A DNA stretch of 64,000 bases from Alteromonas marina (lineage in GTDB: Bacteria > Pseudomonadota > Gammaproteobacteria > Enterobacterales > Alteromonadaceae), in the NCBI RefSeq assembly GCF_000808575.1, contig NZ_JWLW01000066.1, forward strand, positions 124,001 to 188,000, written 5' to 3'. The position numbers and the translations under genes are program-made. Shown piece by piece: positions 38,294 to 49,718 of the stretch. Within the stretch, counting starts at the first letter, position 1; each line of letters begins with the position of its first letter. The notes beneath the pieces were generated by a model, which was not told where the DNA came from, ran no database searches, and saw only the letters and a list, made by a program, of their open reading frames with translations.

Positions 38294-38629
38294 CTACACC
38301 GGCATGTTCATTATTGTTTTATAGGCTTCAAGTACTTTGTTTCGTACTTGAACAGTGGCTTCAAAAGCAATGCCCGCCTTTTCTTTCGTCAGCATAACTT
38401 GCGCTAGGCTTAAGTTAGGGTCGCCCATTTCAAAACGCTGCTGCGCATCTTTAGATTCAAGCTGCATACTGTTTACACCGTCAACCGCGTTCTTAAGCAT
38501 GGTCGAGAAATCACTTGCCGAGCTATTAACTTCGCTAAGCGGCTGCTGTTGAGGCTCATTAACTTGAAGACGAGTTTGCCCAATCATGTTCTGCATTTCT
38601 TGATACAAACTATTGGCTTTAACGTCCAT
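38294..38629 (-). CDS. fliE: Flagellar hook-basal body protein FliE
   Basis: A 111-residue protein with family motifs DFSTMLKNAVDGVNSMQLESKDAQQRFEMG (read by eye), LAQVMLTKEKAGIAFEATVQVRNKVLEAY. It connects the MS ring/export gate to the rod. The ATG at 38629 is chosen over a GTG two codons upstream because AGGAG lies 5 nt before it. First gene of the fliEFGHIJ operon with a sigma-54 promoter upstream. Confidence 0.96.
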   Translation of the reverse strand: MDVKANSLYQEMQNMIGQTRLQVNEPQQQPLSEVNSSASDFSTMLKNAVDGVNSMQLESKDAQQRFEMGDPNLSLAQVMLTKEKAGIAFEATVQVRNKVLEAYKTIMNMPV

Positions 38630-38696
38630 AACCACTCCTAGTGCATTTTCGAGACCGCCTGAACATCGGCGTATAACTTATGTATAAAGGGGATTT

Positions 38697-38712
38697 AGCA
38701 AAGTGCTTGCCA
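38697..38712 (-). promoter_or_regulatory. Sigma-54 promoter of the fliE operon
   Basis: Minus-strand TGGCAAG-CACT-TTGCT matches the consensus TGGCACG-N4-TTGCW at every element position but one. Transcription would start about 55 nt before the fliE ATG. Expected activator is FlrC, whose gene lies immediately upstream. Confidence 0.85.
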
Positions 38713-38798
38713 ACTTTAAAAACCAATATATATCAAGAGGATAAATCGAAATCGAGAGGGTTAGCCAAATTTATGGCGTTTAACTTAGAGTGAGCAAC

Positions 38799-38834
38799 AA
38801 AAAACCGCCGCCTTCTTAACAACAGAGGCGACGG
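38799..38834 (-). terminator. Rho-independent terminator of flrC
   Basis: Minus-strand hairpin with 9-bp arms (CCGTCGCCT and AGGCGGCGG, one G-U pair), 12-nt loop, followed at once by six T residues. It separates the flrBC transcript from the fliE promoter about 90 bp further on. Confidence 0.88.
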
Positions 38835-38870
38835 ATAAGGACGAGGAAACCGAAAGTGTAGAAAGCGACC

Positions 38871-40208
38871 TTATGCGGGCACTTCAATGCCGTCTTCACG
38901 CATGCGCGCCAGTTTATAACGAAGGGTTCGAGGGCTTATACCTAGCTTTTCTGCTACATCCTTACGCTTACCATTACACGACACCAAAGTATCAAGAATA
39001 ATTTGGTGCTCCTGATAACGAAGCTCTGAACCGAGTTTGTTATCTTCAACCTGCTCTTGTACACCTTCAAGCGGGGCTAACATGTCTTCGTCAATCATTA
39101 AATCGCCGGCATCTATTTCATTGTTTTCACAAAGAATAAGCGCTCGCTGAACGACGTTCTCTAACTCTCGAACATTTCCTGGCCAGCTGTATTGCGACAA
39201 TTTATTGCGCGCTGCAGCACTTAATCTGATAGTACCCAGGCCTTGTGAACTGGCGTGACGCTGCACAAGATGCTCGGCAAGCGGAATAATATCTCCTGGA
39301 CGTTGAGCCAAAGGACGCCATTCGATAGGGAAAACATTTAAACGGTAGTATAAATCTTCTCTGAATTCGCCTGCATCTACTGCTTTTCTTAAATCTCGGT
39401 TACTAGTAGCAATAACACGGACGTTGAGTTTGACGGTTTTGCGTCCGCCAAGGCGTTCTACTTCACGCTCTTGCAGCACGCGCAGTAATTTAGCCTGCAA
39501 CGCCAAATCCATCTCGGTTATTTCATCAAGTAAAAGAGTGCCGTCTTGGGCTTGTTCGAACTTGCCCGGACAGGCCTGGATAGCGCCAGTAAAAGCCCCT
39601 TTTTCGTAACCAAACAAAGTCGCTTCCAACATATTTTCTGGAATAGCAGCACAGTTAATGGCGACAAAAGGCGCGTCGCTTCGCGGTGACTGATCATGAA
39701 TATATCGAGACAGTACCTCTTTACCCGATCCGCTTGGACCCATGACCATAACGGTAGCTTCAGACTTCGCGACTTTGCGTGAAAGCTCAAGTAATTTTAA
39801 GCTTGAAGGATCGGCTACTATTGGTGTGCGTGACTCAATCTTTTGCGCTGGCGCATAGCGGCCCACTAGATTCAACAATACTTCGGGAGCGAAAGGCTTT
39901 GATAGATAGTCGGTTGCGCCATCGCGCATTGCTTGAACGGCATCATCAATGGTGGCGTAAGCTGTCATCAATAACACTGGCATATTGGGATATTTAGACT
40001 TAATACTTTTAAGCAAAGTTAAGCCACTCATTTCTCCCATTTGAATATCACTAACCACCAGATCCACATTCTGTGACGATAGCATCATCAATGCTTGTTC
40101 CGCGCAATCGGCAGCAACTACGTTGTAATTACCTAACAAAAGCGTGTCTAGGAGTGCTTCGCGTAAACCCGCATCATCTTCAACAATTAAAATGGTAGTT
40201 TTAGACAT
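38871..40208 (-). CDS. flrC: Sigma-54-dependent response regulator FlrC
   Basis: A 445-residue NtrC-type activator: receiver domain with phosphoacceptor D54 (VVSDIQMGEMSG), AAA+ domain with Walker A GPSGSGKE (157-164) and the sigma-54 contact loop GAFTGA (204-209), and a Fis-type C-terminal HTH (DVAEKLGISPRTLRYKL). FlrC, phosphorylated by FlrB, activates class III flagellar genes. It follows flrB by 16 bp and ends before a strong terminator. Confidence 0.95.
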   Translation of the reverse strand: MSKTTILIVEDDAGLREALLDTLLLGNYNVVAADCAEQALMMLSSQNVDLVVSDIQMGEMSGLTLLKSIKSKYPNMPVLLMTAYATIDDAVQAMRDGATDYLSKPFAPEVLLNLVGRYAPAQKIESRTPIVADPSSLKLLELSRKVAKSEATVMVMGPSGSGKEVLSRYIHDQSPRSDAPFVAINCAAIPENMLEATLFGYEKGAFTGAIQACPGKFEQAQDGTLLLDEITEMDLALQAKLLRVLQEREVERLGGRKTVKLNVRVIATSNRDLRKAVDAGEFREDLYYRLNVFPIEWRPLAQRPGDIIPLAEHLVQRHASSQGLGTIRLSAAARNKLSQYSWPGNVRELENVVQRALILCENNEIDAGDLMIDEDMLAPLEGVQEQVEDNKLGSELRYQEHQIILDTLVSCNGKRKDVAEKLGISPRTLRYKLARMREDGIEVPA

Positions 40209-40224
40209 TATTCTCTCCTATGAC

Positions 40225-41367
40225 TTAAGCAACGTGAGTCAATGTTTGTGAGGATTCAGCATTTGCCGAGCAAGGTAGCGACACGCTAAAGCAGGCACCG
40301 CCCTCGGGGACGTCAGTGATGTTAAGTGAACCGCTGTGCGCATTTACCACTGACTTCACTACGGCAAGGCCTAAACCTGTACCGTGAGTTTTGGTTGTAA
40401 AAAACGGTTCAAATATTTTATTTTTAAGACTATCTGGAACCCCTGGTCCTTTATCGACCACAGATACATGTAAACGCTGATCACTTACTGTCGCCTGAAC
40501 GTGCACACACTCGCCTTTGGATGTAACTTGGCTGGCATTGTGAATAAGGTTTAACACCGCACCTTGAAGCGCTGTAAGATTACCTGTAATAGAAACATCT
40601 TGCTCAAACCCTGAAAACGTTAACGTCTGCTGTGCTTGGGCTGCCATGCTATGGGCACTCCCCTCTATCGAGTTGAACAGCTCATCCAAGCCGATTTGGC
40701 TGACCACCTGTTCTTCTCCTGATTTAGCGAAAAGCAGCATGTCATTAACCTGACTTTCTAATTCTTTAAGTCTGTCGGTCAATTTGTTGGCAAACTGGGT
40801 TTGCGCTTCTTCGCCTAAACCTTTGCGCGTTAAGTTCGACGCATAAAGCATGGCTGCAGAAAGTGGGGTACGAATTTGGTGAGCAAGTGATGCCACCATT
40901 TTTCCGAGGGAAGACAAGCGCTGCATGTGGCTTACTCGCGCCTGCAGCTGACGAGTTTCAGTTAAGTCAGTAATAACGATTAGCTGACCTGGCTCGTTTT
41001 CCAGCGGTGTAATAGAGAGTTTTACACGTCTACCATCAACAAGCGAGACTTCATGGCCGTCATCAGCGCGAGGTTTGAAAGAGCGCGTAATAATACATCG
41101 CCATACTTCTTCTTCAAGCGGTTCGCCTAATAGCGCTTTCGCTTGCTCGTTGGCTTGGCGAACGATGCCTTTTCCGTCAATAACAATAACGCCAGCGGGC
41201 ATTACTTGAAGTAAATGTTCCAATCTACTCGCCTGCAATCGCAGCGATTCAATATCTTCACCGCGCGAGGTTTGATAATCATCACGAGTTAACGCTGAAC
41301 CGCCACTATTAAGTGCATAAGCAGACGCGAAATACTCTGTAGATTGTGGTGTGCTGTCAAAAGCCAT
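40225..41367 (-). CDS. flrB: Flagellar sensor histidine kinase FlrB
   Basis: A 380-residue cytoplasmic kinase with no transmembrane helix: PAS domain (about 45-140), dimerisation/phosphoacceptor helix with H163 in LAHQIRTPLSAAML, and HATPase domain (NLIHNASQVT, DKGPGVP, TKTHGTGLGLAVV). It phosphorylates FlrC; the stimulus is thought to be basal-body assembly state in relatives. Cotranscribed with flrC from a sigma-54-type promoter 48-63 nt upstream of the ATG. Confidence 0.94.
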   Translation of the reverse strand: MAFDSTPQSTEYFASAYALNSGGSALTRDDYQTSRGEDIESLRLQASRLEHLLQVMPAGVIVIDGKGIVRQANEQAKALLGEPLEEEVWRCIITRSFKPRADDGHEVSLVDGRRVKLSITPLENEPGQLIVITDLTETRQLQARVSHMQRLSSLGKMVASLAHQIRTPLSAAMLYASNLTRKGLGEEAQTQFANKLTDRLKELESQVNDMLLFAKSGEEQVVSQIGLDELFNSIEGSAHSMAAQAQQTLTFSGFEQDVSITGNLTALQGAVLNLIHNASQVTSKGECVHVQATVSDQRLHVSVVDKGPGVPDSLKNKIFEPFFTTKTHGTGLGLAVVKSVVNAHSGSLNITDVPEGGACFSVSLPCSANAESSQTLTHVA

Positions 41368-41414
41368 ATTATCCTCGTCAAATTGCAGACGCTGTTAAAC
41401 TATGGCTTAGATAA

Positions 41415-41430
41415 AGCAGAAGATATGCCA
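41415..41430 (-). promoter_or_regulatory. Sigma-54 promoter of flrBC
   Basis: Minus-strand TGGCATA-TCTT-CTGCT: canonical GG/GC spacing, -24 half intact except its last two bases, -12 with one change. Start about 37 nt before the flrB ATG. The expected activator is FlrA, encoded just upstream. A 15-bp palindrome (AAATATC-A-GATATTT, 41446-41460) lies immediately upstream of the -24 element. Confidence 0.72.
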
Positions 41431-41503
41431 ACTTATAATTGACTTAAATATCAGATATTTATGAGTGGAATTACAGAGGAAACGTAACGTCAATTACCTG
41501 ACA

Positions 41504-42967
41504 TTACGCTTCTTCAGTACGCTGAATATCGTATTTTCTCATTTTCTCAACAAGCGTGGTTCTTCGCATTCCAAGTTTATCGGCGGCACGTGCCACTACC
41601 CAATCTTGGTTCTCTAAGGCTTGTTTTATTAAATTTACTTCCAGCTCAGAGAGGTATTCTTTAAGATTAACCCCTTCCTCGGGTAAAGATGAAGACACCA
41701 TACCGTTCAAACCTTCATGGCTTTGCTCATTAACATCTTCATCTGGCTCCTGCGCTGCCGCTTCAGCAAATAACGCGTTAAACGCTTCGCGTTCTAGCAT
41801 TTCCTCGGGATAGTCAGGCTCGTAAGCCTGTACGTCGCCGTATTGGTATTTTTCAGGCAAATCAGCGATATCGACAATTTCACCAGGGTAAAGGATCGTT
41901 AATCGCTCTACTAAATTAGAAAGCTCACGGACGTTTCCAGCCCATTCATGCTCCATCAATGAAGCAATGGCTTGCTCGGTAAAGCGCACACCTTCCACCC
42001 CATCACCTTGGATACGGCTATTTAACTCTTGAAGTAGTAAAGGAATATCGTCTTTTCTTTGTCTAAGTGCAGGGCTATCAATTGGGAACACGTTGAGTCG
42101 GTAATACAAGTCCTCACGGAACTTGTCTTCACTGATCATGGTTTCCAAATTGCGGTGCGTAGCAGCAATAATGCGTACGTTGCATTGAAGAGGCTTGTTG
42201 CCACCTACGCGTTCGAAGGTACGCTCTTGTAACACGCGCAATAATTTAACCTGCATCTGAAGCGGCATATCGCCGATTTCATCCAGGAACAGTGTACCGC
42301 CTTCAGCTAATTCAAAACGACCTTTACGCGCGCTGATTGCGCCAGTAAACGCCCCTTTTTCATGACCAAATAGCTCGCTCTCTAGCAGTTCGCCGGGGAT
42401 AGCACCGCAATTTACCGGAATGAACGGACCGTCTTTACGTTCAGATAAAAAGTGAACGTTACGGGCAACTACTTCTTTACCCGTTCCAGACTCACCTAGA
42501 ATCAAGACAGTGGCATCAGTTGGAGCAACCTGTTCAACTAATCGACGAACTATTTGTATTTGTTCGCTTTTACCAATAAGGCTTCTAAATAAACGCGTTT
42601 TGGTACCCGAAGCACGAGATAAACCGGGTTTACGTCTTGAGTATTCTTGGCAACGATGTATAGCCTGCGTTAAAACAGGGTAAGTTAATGGCGTAGCAAT
42701 AACACTAACTAGGTTGCAACTCGCTGTCGCTTGCGTATTGCTTTCGACAAGCGCAACGAACGGGATGTGTGGAAATTTTTCTACCAGATTACTTACAGCA
42801 GCAGGCGAGCGGTACTCAATAAGCACGGCGTCTGCACCACTTTCATGGAGGTATCGCTCGCATTCACTGAAACCTCGTGACTGGCACGACTCTCCCATGA
42901 AGGTAACGATAGTTTCCAAGTTTTGAATAAGTTCCTGATTATCACTAATCAGCAAAATGTTCTTCAT
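41504..42967 (-). CDS. flrA: Flagellar master regulator FlrA (FleQ type)
   Basis: A 487-residue sigma-54 activator. The N-terminal receiver-like domain lacks a phosphoacceptor aspartate, as in FlrA/FleQ. LFRS (126-129) is the motif by which FleQ binds cyclic di-GMP. The AAA+ domain has Walker A GESGTGKE (158-165) and GAFTGA (205-210); a Fis-type HTH ends the protein ([20 protein letters not shown]). It tops the flagellar hierarchy and should activate flrBC and early genes. The ATG at 42967 follows GGGGA; an in-frame TTG just before it is less likely. Confidence 0.95.
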   Translation of the reverse strand: MKNILLISDNQELIQNLETIVTFMGESCQSRGFSECERYLHESGADAVLIEYRSPAAVSNLVEKFPHIPFVALVESNTQATASCNLVSVIATPLTYPVLTQAIHRCQEYSRRKPGLSRASGTKTRLFRSLIGKSEQIQIVRRLVEQVAPTDATVLILGESGTGKEVVARNVHFLSERKDGPFIPVNCGAIPGELLESELFGHEKGAFTGAISARKGRFELAEGGTLFLDEIGDMPLQMQVKLLRVLQERTFERVGGNKPLQCNVRIIAATHRNLETMISEDKFREDLYYRLNVFPIDSPALRQRKDDIPLLLQELNSRIQGDGVEGVRFTEQAIASLMEHEWAGNVRELSNLVERLTILYPGEIVDIADLPEKYQYGDVQAYEPDYPEEMLEREAFNALFAEAAAQEPDEDVNEQSHEGLNGMVSSSLPEEGVNLKEYLSELEVNLIKQALENQDWVVARAADKLGMRRTTLVEKMRKYDIQRTEEA

Positions 42968-43070
42968 CAATTCCCCGAGAACGCTTTGTTATTATTTACA
43001 GTTTAGCGCATTTCTAAATTGTAACGACAAAAGATCGGAGCGCAACCGCTGTTTTGGGAAATATATCAAT

Positions 43071-43098
43071 AAAAAAAGCAGGTTACCCTGCTTTTTTT
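43071..43098. terminator. Bidirectional terminator downstream of the flagellin gene
   Basis: A7-GCAGG-TTAC-CCTGC-T7: a short G/C stem flanked by A and T runs, so it can end transcripts in either direction. It lies about 35 bp past the flagellin stop on the minus strand and shields flrA from flagellin transcription. Confidence 0.9.
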
Positions 43099-43131
43099 CG
43101 ATTAAATTTAGCCTACCCTACACCATGTAGC

Positions 43132-43926
43132 CTAGCTTAATAACGATAATACTTGGCTTTGCTGCTGATTCGCTTGCGCTTGAACGGTAAGGGCCGCTTG
43201 GCCTAATACGTCGTTTGAAGCTTGTTGCGAAGCAGCTTGCGCAAAATCTAAATCTTGAATACGACTGCGTGCTTCCGCAGTATTTACATTAGCTTGAGTT
43301 AGTGAGCGCGCAGCACTTTCGAAACGATTTTGTGTAGCGCCCAAATCGCCCCGTGCACTGCCGAGGGTTTCTATAGCCGCATCTGCTGCGCCCAATGCTT
43401 CATCAATACTGGTGCCTGACGTAATATCGATAGACAGCACATCGTTTAATTGAGCAGCAACATCTTGTGTGTTGACGCTGATGGACTGGCCCGCACTTGA
43501 ACCTGATTGGAATTCAAGTGAACCATTTTCAGACAATAATGGCTTTCCAGCAAAATTCGTCTGCTCTATGGTAAACGAGATATTTTCTTGTAGCTGGGTT
43601 ATTTCAGATTGGATAGCACGGCGATCACCACTACTTAAAACACCATTGCCAGATTGTAAGGTAAGTTCGCGAATACGGTTTACATCGTCGTTGATGCTAC
43701 CTAAACCACCCTCAGCTACTTGTGCGAGTGAGATTCCATCATAGACGTTGTTAAGCGATTGACGATTTCCCTCAACTTCGGAAGTTAACCTGTCGATAAT
43801 TTGTTGGGCTGCTGCGCCGTCAGATGCATTGTTAATTTTCTTACCGCTGGCAAGCTTCTCCATCAAGGATTCTTGCTTCTCTTGCACTTGGCTGAGAAGT
43901 GAGGACGTTGAACTATTAACTTGCAT
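43132..43926 (-). CDS. Short divergent flagellin
   Basis: A 264-residue flagellin made of the D0/D1 coiled-coil ends only. N-terminal: LMEKLASGKKINNASDGAAAQQIIDRL and GISLAQVAEGGLGSINDDVNRIRELTLQSGNG; C-terminal: AARSLTQANVNTAEARSRIQDLDFAQA and TVQAQANQQQSQVLSLLS. The usual MAL/I-NTN beginning and the D2/D3 insert are missing, and the start MQVNSSTSSLLSQ is unusual. The central part (about 125-180) is Ser/Thr rich. It lies beside the glycosylation loci, with its own terminator. It may be a minor filament protein; other flagellins would be elsewhere. Its promoter was not recognised. Confidence 0.88.
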   Translation of the reverse strand: MQVNSSTSSLLSQVQEKQESLMEKLASGKKINNASDGAAAQQIIDRLTSEVEGNRQSLNNVYDGISLAQVAEGGLGSINDDVNRIRELTLQSGNGVLSSGDRRAIQSEITQLQENISFTIEQTNFAGKPLLSENGSLEFQSGSSAGQSISVNTQDVAAQLNDVLSIDITSGTSIDEALGAADAAIETLGSARGDLGATQNRFESAARSLTQANVNTAEARSRIQDLDFAQAASQQASNDVLGQAALTVQAQANQQQSQVLSLLS

Positions 43927-44100
43927 GATGCTTTCCTAAAATTTGTAACACATAAAGTTTAGCAGAAAACTGAGCAAAATGTAGTCAACCATTTGTATGA
44001 TAGTCGATACCTTTACGAACAAATCTATACGCTCATGGAATAGTTTGACTTGCCGATAAGTTATGAGTGTACAATTTGTTTATTTTCAGAGATTAATGCT

Positions 44101-44556
44101 ATGACTACTGTGGTGACGTACGGCACCTTTGACCTTTTCCATATAGGGCATGTGAGGCTTTTAAAGCGATTACACAGCTTAGGCGATAGGCTAGTGGTTG
44201 GCTTGTCCTCTGATGAATTTAATACAGTGAAAGGTAAAAACGTTGTTATACCTTATGAGGACAGAAAGGAAATTTTGCTCTCTTGCCGTTATGTCGACGA
44301 TGTATTTCAAGAAAACTGTTGGGAACAGAAACGAGACGACCTTGAGCGAGAAGGCGCAGACATATTCGCGATGGGTGATGACTGGATTGGAAAGTTCGAT
44401 GACCTGCAAGATATCGTTAAAGTAGTGTACCTTCCACGAACGCAAGATGTCTCTACTACTGAACTTAAAACCGTTATCAGCGAAATTCAAAACGAAAAAA
44501 TTCGAGAAGTGCGGAGTTTAACTGAGCATTTAAATGCGTTGATGCAACGCCTGTAA
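44101..44556 (+). CDS. tagD: Glycerol-3-phosphate cytidylyltransferase (TagD family)
   Basis: A 151-residue nucleotidyltransferase: YGTFDLFHIGHVRLLKR with the HxGH signature (H14, H17) and PRTQDVSTTELK (R114, S119-T121), equal to the RTxGISTT motif of CTP:glycerol-3-phosphate cytidylyltransferases. It should make CDP-glycerol from CTP and glycerol 3-phosphate. The ATG at 44101 is preferred; upstream residues of the longer frame are unlike the family. It begins the plus-strand glycan block, and a CDP-glycerol-using transferase ends it (52766). Upstream TTGACT (44045) and TACAAT (44070) could be its promoter, with a long 19-bp spacer. Other CDP-alcohol substrates are possible. Confidence 0.88.
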   Translation: MTTVVTYGTFDLFHIGHVRLLKRLHSLGDRLVVGLSSDEFNTVKGKNVVIPYEDRKEILLSCRYVDDVFQENCWEQKRDDLEREGADIFAMGDDWIGKFDDLQDIVKVVYLPRTQDVSTTELKTVISEIQNEKIREVRSLTEHLNALMQRL

Positions 44557-44605
44557 TCGCATCGACTGGCAACACGCTCTTTTCTGTCAGTTTTTAGCGA
44601 AATAA

Positions 44606-46854
<2,249 letters not shown>

Positions 46855-46915
46855 GAGACAATTGTAGGTCAACAGCGCGATGGCGTTGCTCACTTTCAAG
46901 ACTGTCACGAGTGTT

Positions 46916-47617
46916 ATGAAAATAGCAATAATACCCGCAAGAGGCGGAAGTAAGAGAATCCCGCGAAAAAACATTAGGTTATTTTGCGGTAAACCGATTA
47001 TTGCCTACTCCATTGAGGCTGCAAAAGGCAGCCAACATATTGATCGCGTTTTTGTATCTACTGATGATCAAGAAATTGCTGAAATAGCCCGAGAATATGG
47101 TGCGGAAGTACCGTTTTTAAGGGAAGCGTCTCTTGCAGATGACAAAACAGGCACCACACCGGTCATAAGACAGACTTTAAAACAGTTAATTGACCAAGGT
47201 CTTTCAATTGACGTTTGCGCTTGTGTTTATGCCACAGCTCCCTTTCTAACAAGTCAGATAATTGATAAGGCTGTTGAAAAGCTTCAAAAAGAAAATGCTG
47301 GCTTTGTGTTCACCGCTAATCAATTTTCGTTTCCTATTCAGCGAGCGCTGCTAGAGGGTCCGCACGGTGAGGTGACAGCCTTCTCAAAAGAAAACATTGG
47401 TAAACGTTCGCAAGATTTAGTCGACACATTTCACGATGCAGGCCAACTGTACATTGCACAGAGTGAGACCTGGCTCACTCCCACTGCACGCGTATTTTCA
47501 GAACACTCACGAATGATAAAGCTGCCCAGTCATTTAGTTCAAGATATAGACACTGAAGAAGACTGGAAACGCGCAGAGGTAATGTTTAAGGTACTTAAAG
47601 AAATGGGAGAATACTAG
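46916..47617 (+). CDS. pseF: CMP-pseudaminic acid synthetase PseF
   Basis: A 233-residue CMP-sialate-type cytidylyltransferase: MKIAIIPARGGSKRIPRKNIR, VSTDDQEIAEIAREYGAEVPF, SFPIQRALL and GQLYIA. It activates pseudaminic acid as CMP-Pse, the donor for glycosylation. The ATG at 46916 gives the family start; the frame extends 12 codons further without support. It ends 1 bp before pseG. Confidence 0.93.
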   Translation: MKIAIIPARGGSKRIPRKNIRLFCGKPIIAYSIEAAKGSQHIDRVFVSTDDQEIAEIAREYGAEVPFLREASLADDKTGTTPVIRQTLKQLIDQGLSIDVCACVYATAPFLTSQIIDKAVEKLQKENAGFVFTANQFSFPIQRALLEGPHGEVTAFSKENIGKRSQDLVDTFHDAGQLYIAQSETWLTPTARVFSEHSRMIKLPSHLVQDIDTEEDWKRAEVMFKVLKEMGEY

Positions 47618-47618
47618 T

Positions 47619-48680
47619 GTGCGTTTAGCTATTCGCGTAGACGCATCACCGAATATAGGCGCCGGCCATGCAATGCGTTGTATTACATTAGCAAAAGCGC
47701 TTAGGCAAGCTTTCAAGGCCAATAATATTCAGCTGGAAGTCACCGCAGTTAGTACACAAGGCGCAAACATGCTTGAAGCCGCTTTTAAGTCAGCCGACAT
47801 CAGTATTACGTACGTCCCCCAAATAGAAAGCAACGTAGATCACATCAAGGCAGAAATTTGGGTTGTCGATCACTATAAACTCGACGCTAAATTTGAAAGT
47901 GAATTGATTGATGATGGCGCTATGGTTGTCGTGATTGACGACCTTGCTAACAGGAAACACAACTGCCACTTACTTATTGATGTAAACTTGTCAGAACATT
48001 CGGAACAGCGTTATACCTCTCTGGTACCGAAGGGTTGTTCGCAGCTAATTGGGCCTAAATATGCGCTGTTAAGGGAAGAGTTTTATCAGGCACGTCAAAA
48101 GAACTTCACAAGAAAGCCCAAACATGTACTTGTTTGTTTCGGGGGTAGCGACCCAACGAATACTACCTTTACTGCTTTACAGGCACTGGCAAAAGTTAAA
48201 GAATTAAGTTTAACCGCCGATGTGGTGATAGGTGCAGGTAATATTTATAAACAAGCAGTGATCAAACAAGCTCGATTAATTGATGGGGTAACAATTCACA
48301 TTAACAGCGGCAACATGGCTGAATTAATGTGTAAAGCTAGTTTGATGATTAGCGCAGGTGGCAGTATGCATTGGGAGCGCTGTGCCTGTGACTTGCCAGG
48401 CGTCGTTATTACCATTGCAGATAACCAACGCGAGGCAACTGAATATTTAGCCTTACTAGGCGGCTGTGACTATTTAGGTCATGTAAGCTCTGTTTCAAGT
48501 GACGATATAGCTACTTCGCTACGAAATCACTTTTCAACCGATGCTAAAGACATTAATGCTCAAACAGATTTAAACAAAATAGTGCCACTAGGTGGCGGAG
48601 CGCCTTTAATTAGTAAAGAAATAATATCTTTGATAGACAACAGAGATAATGTACGAGGTTTAAGCATTGAAAAACATTAA
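47619..48680 (+). CDS. pseG: UDP-2,4-diacetamido-trideoxyaltrose hydrolase PseG
   Basis: A 353-residue GT-B-fold hydrolase that removes UDP in the pse pathway. Motifs: RVDASPNIGAGHAMRCITLAKALRQ (the GxGHxxRC-type loop with catalytic His), VVDHYKLD, LVCFGGSDPTN and ISAGGSMHWE. The GTG start follows the pseF stop immediately with GGAG 7 nt upstream. It overlaps pseI by 14 bp. Confidence 0.93.
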   Translation: MRLAIRVDASPNIGAGHAMRCITLAKALRQAFKANNIQLEVTAVSTQGANMLEAAFKSADISITYVPQIESNVDHIKAEIWVVDHYKLDAKFESELIDDGAMVVVIDDLANRKHNCHLLIDVNLSEHSEQRYTSLVPKGCSQLIGPKYALLREEFYQARQKNFTRKPKHVLVCFGGSDPTNTTFTALQALAKVKELSLTADVVIGAGNIYKQAVIKQARLIDGVTIHINSGNMAELMCKASLMISAGGSMHWERCACDLPGVVITIADNQREATEYLALLGGCDYLGHVSSVSSDDIATSLRNHFSTDAKDINAQTDLNKIVPLGGGAPLISKEIISLIDNRDNVRGLSIEKH

Positions 48681-49716
48681 AATTGATCGTTTCAATGTAG
48701 GAAAAGGGCTTCCTCCTTTTATTATTGCTGAGCTTTCTGGCAACCATAATCACGACCTGAATCTTGCACTTCAGATGGTGGATGCTGCCGCAAATGCTGG
48801 TGTTCATGCTTTAAAACTGCAGACATACACGGCAGATACAATGACGATTAATGTATCTAAAGGAGAGTTTTTCATTGATGATGAAAACAGCCTTTGGCAC
48901 GGCAGCTCTTTATATGAACTTTATCAAAAAGCATATACCCCATGGGAATGGCATCACGCTATCTTTGAACGCGCAAAAGCTCGTGGCATGACTGCTTTCA
49001 GTACGCCTTTCGACTCAACCGCAGTCGACTTCTTAGAATCCTTAGACGTCCCATGTTATAAAATTGCATCGTTCGAAAACACTGATCACAGCCTACTGGC
49101 TAAAGTAGCCCAAACGGGCAAGCCTGTCATCGTTTCCACCGGCATGGCGAGCCTTGTCGAGATTGCCGAGGCAGTAGAAGTTCTAGAAAACAATGGATGC
49201 TCAGAATATATATTACTAAAATGCACAAGCCAGTATCCTGCCGACCCAATCAATGCCAACCTTGCGACCATTGAGCACATGAAGCAGATGTTTAACTGCC
49301 AGGTTGGACTCTCCGACCATACGACCGGAATTGGTGTTGCTGTGGCTGCAACGGCATTGGGCGCCACCGTCATAGAAAAGCACTTCGTTATTGACCGAAA
49401 TGCAGGTGGTGTCGATGCAGCATTTTCTCTTGAGCCTAGTGAGTTTACGGCACTGGTCGATGAAACCAAGCGCGCCGCTATCGCGGTTGGTGGTGTAAAC
49501 TATGGGTGCACCTCCTCTGAACTGCACTCACGTGTTCATCGCCGCTCCCTTTACGTATGTGAAGATTTAGCTCCGGGAGACGTGTTAACAGAGTCGAATT
49601 TACGGGCCATTCGCCCAGGCCTTGGATTAGCAGTGAAGCATTTGTCTACGCTTTTAGGTAAGCCAGTAACAAAAGCTGTACATAAAGGCACTCCAATGTC
49701 TTGGGACTTAGTTTAG
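48667..49716 (+). CDS. pseI: Pseudaminic acid synthase PseI
   Basis: A 349-residue NeuB-family synthase condensing the trideoxy sugar with phosphoenolpyruvate. FIIAELSGNHNHDLNLA, KLQTYTADTMT, STPFDSTAVDFLE, VGLSDHTTG, IEKHFV and a C-terminal SAF antifreeze-like domain (RSLYVCEDLAPGDVLTESNLRAIRPG read in parts). ELSGNHN distinguishes PseI from NeuB/LegI (EAGVNHNG). TTG start with GAGG 8 nt upstream, overlapping pseG. Confidence 0.94.
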   Translation: MKNIKIDRFNVGKGLPPFIIAELSGNHNHDLNLALQMVDAAANAGVHALKLQTYTADTMTINVSKGEFFIDDENSLWHGSSLYELYQKAYTPWEWHHAIFERAKARGMTAFSTPFDSTAVDFLESLDVPCYKIASFENTDHSLLAKVAQTGKPVIVSTGMASLVEIAEAVEVLENNGCSEYILLKCTSQYPADPINANLATIEHMKQMFNCQVGLSDHTTGIGVAVAATALGATVIEKHFVIDRNAGGVDAAFSLEPSEFTALVDETKRAAIAVGGVNYGCTSSELHSRVHRRSLYVCEDLAPGDVLTESNLRAIRPGLGLAVKHLSTLLGKPVTKAVHKGTPMSWDLV

Positions 49717-49718
49717 CC

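Noticed and set aside
43953..43979. Perfect TAAAGTTT (sigma-28 -35 type) on the plus strand near the flagellin gene
   Set aside because: It points away from the flagellin gene and the sequence at the -10 position matches GCCGATAA at only 4 of 8 positions.
44052..44059. Perfect GCCGATAA (sigma-28 -10 type) on the plus strand before tagD
   Set aside because: No -35 element at the required 11-bp spacing (the sequence there is TCATGGAA), so it is not called a sigma-28 promoter.
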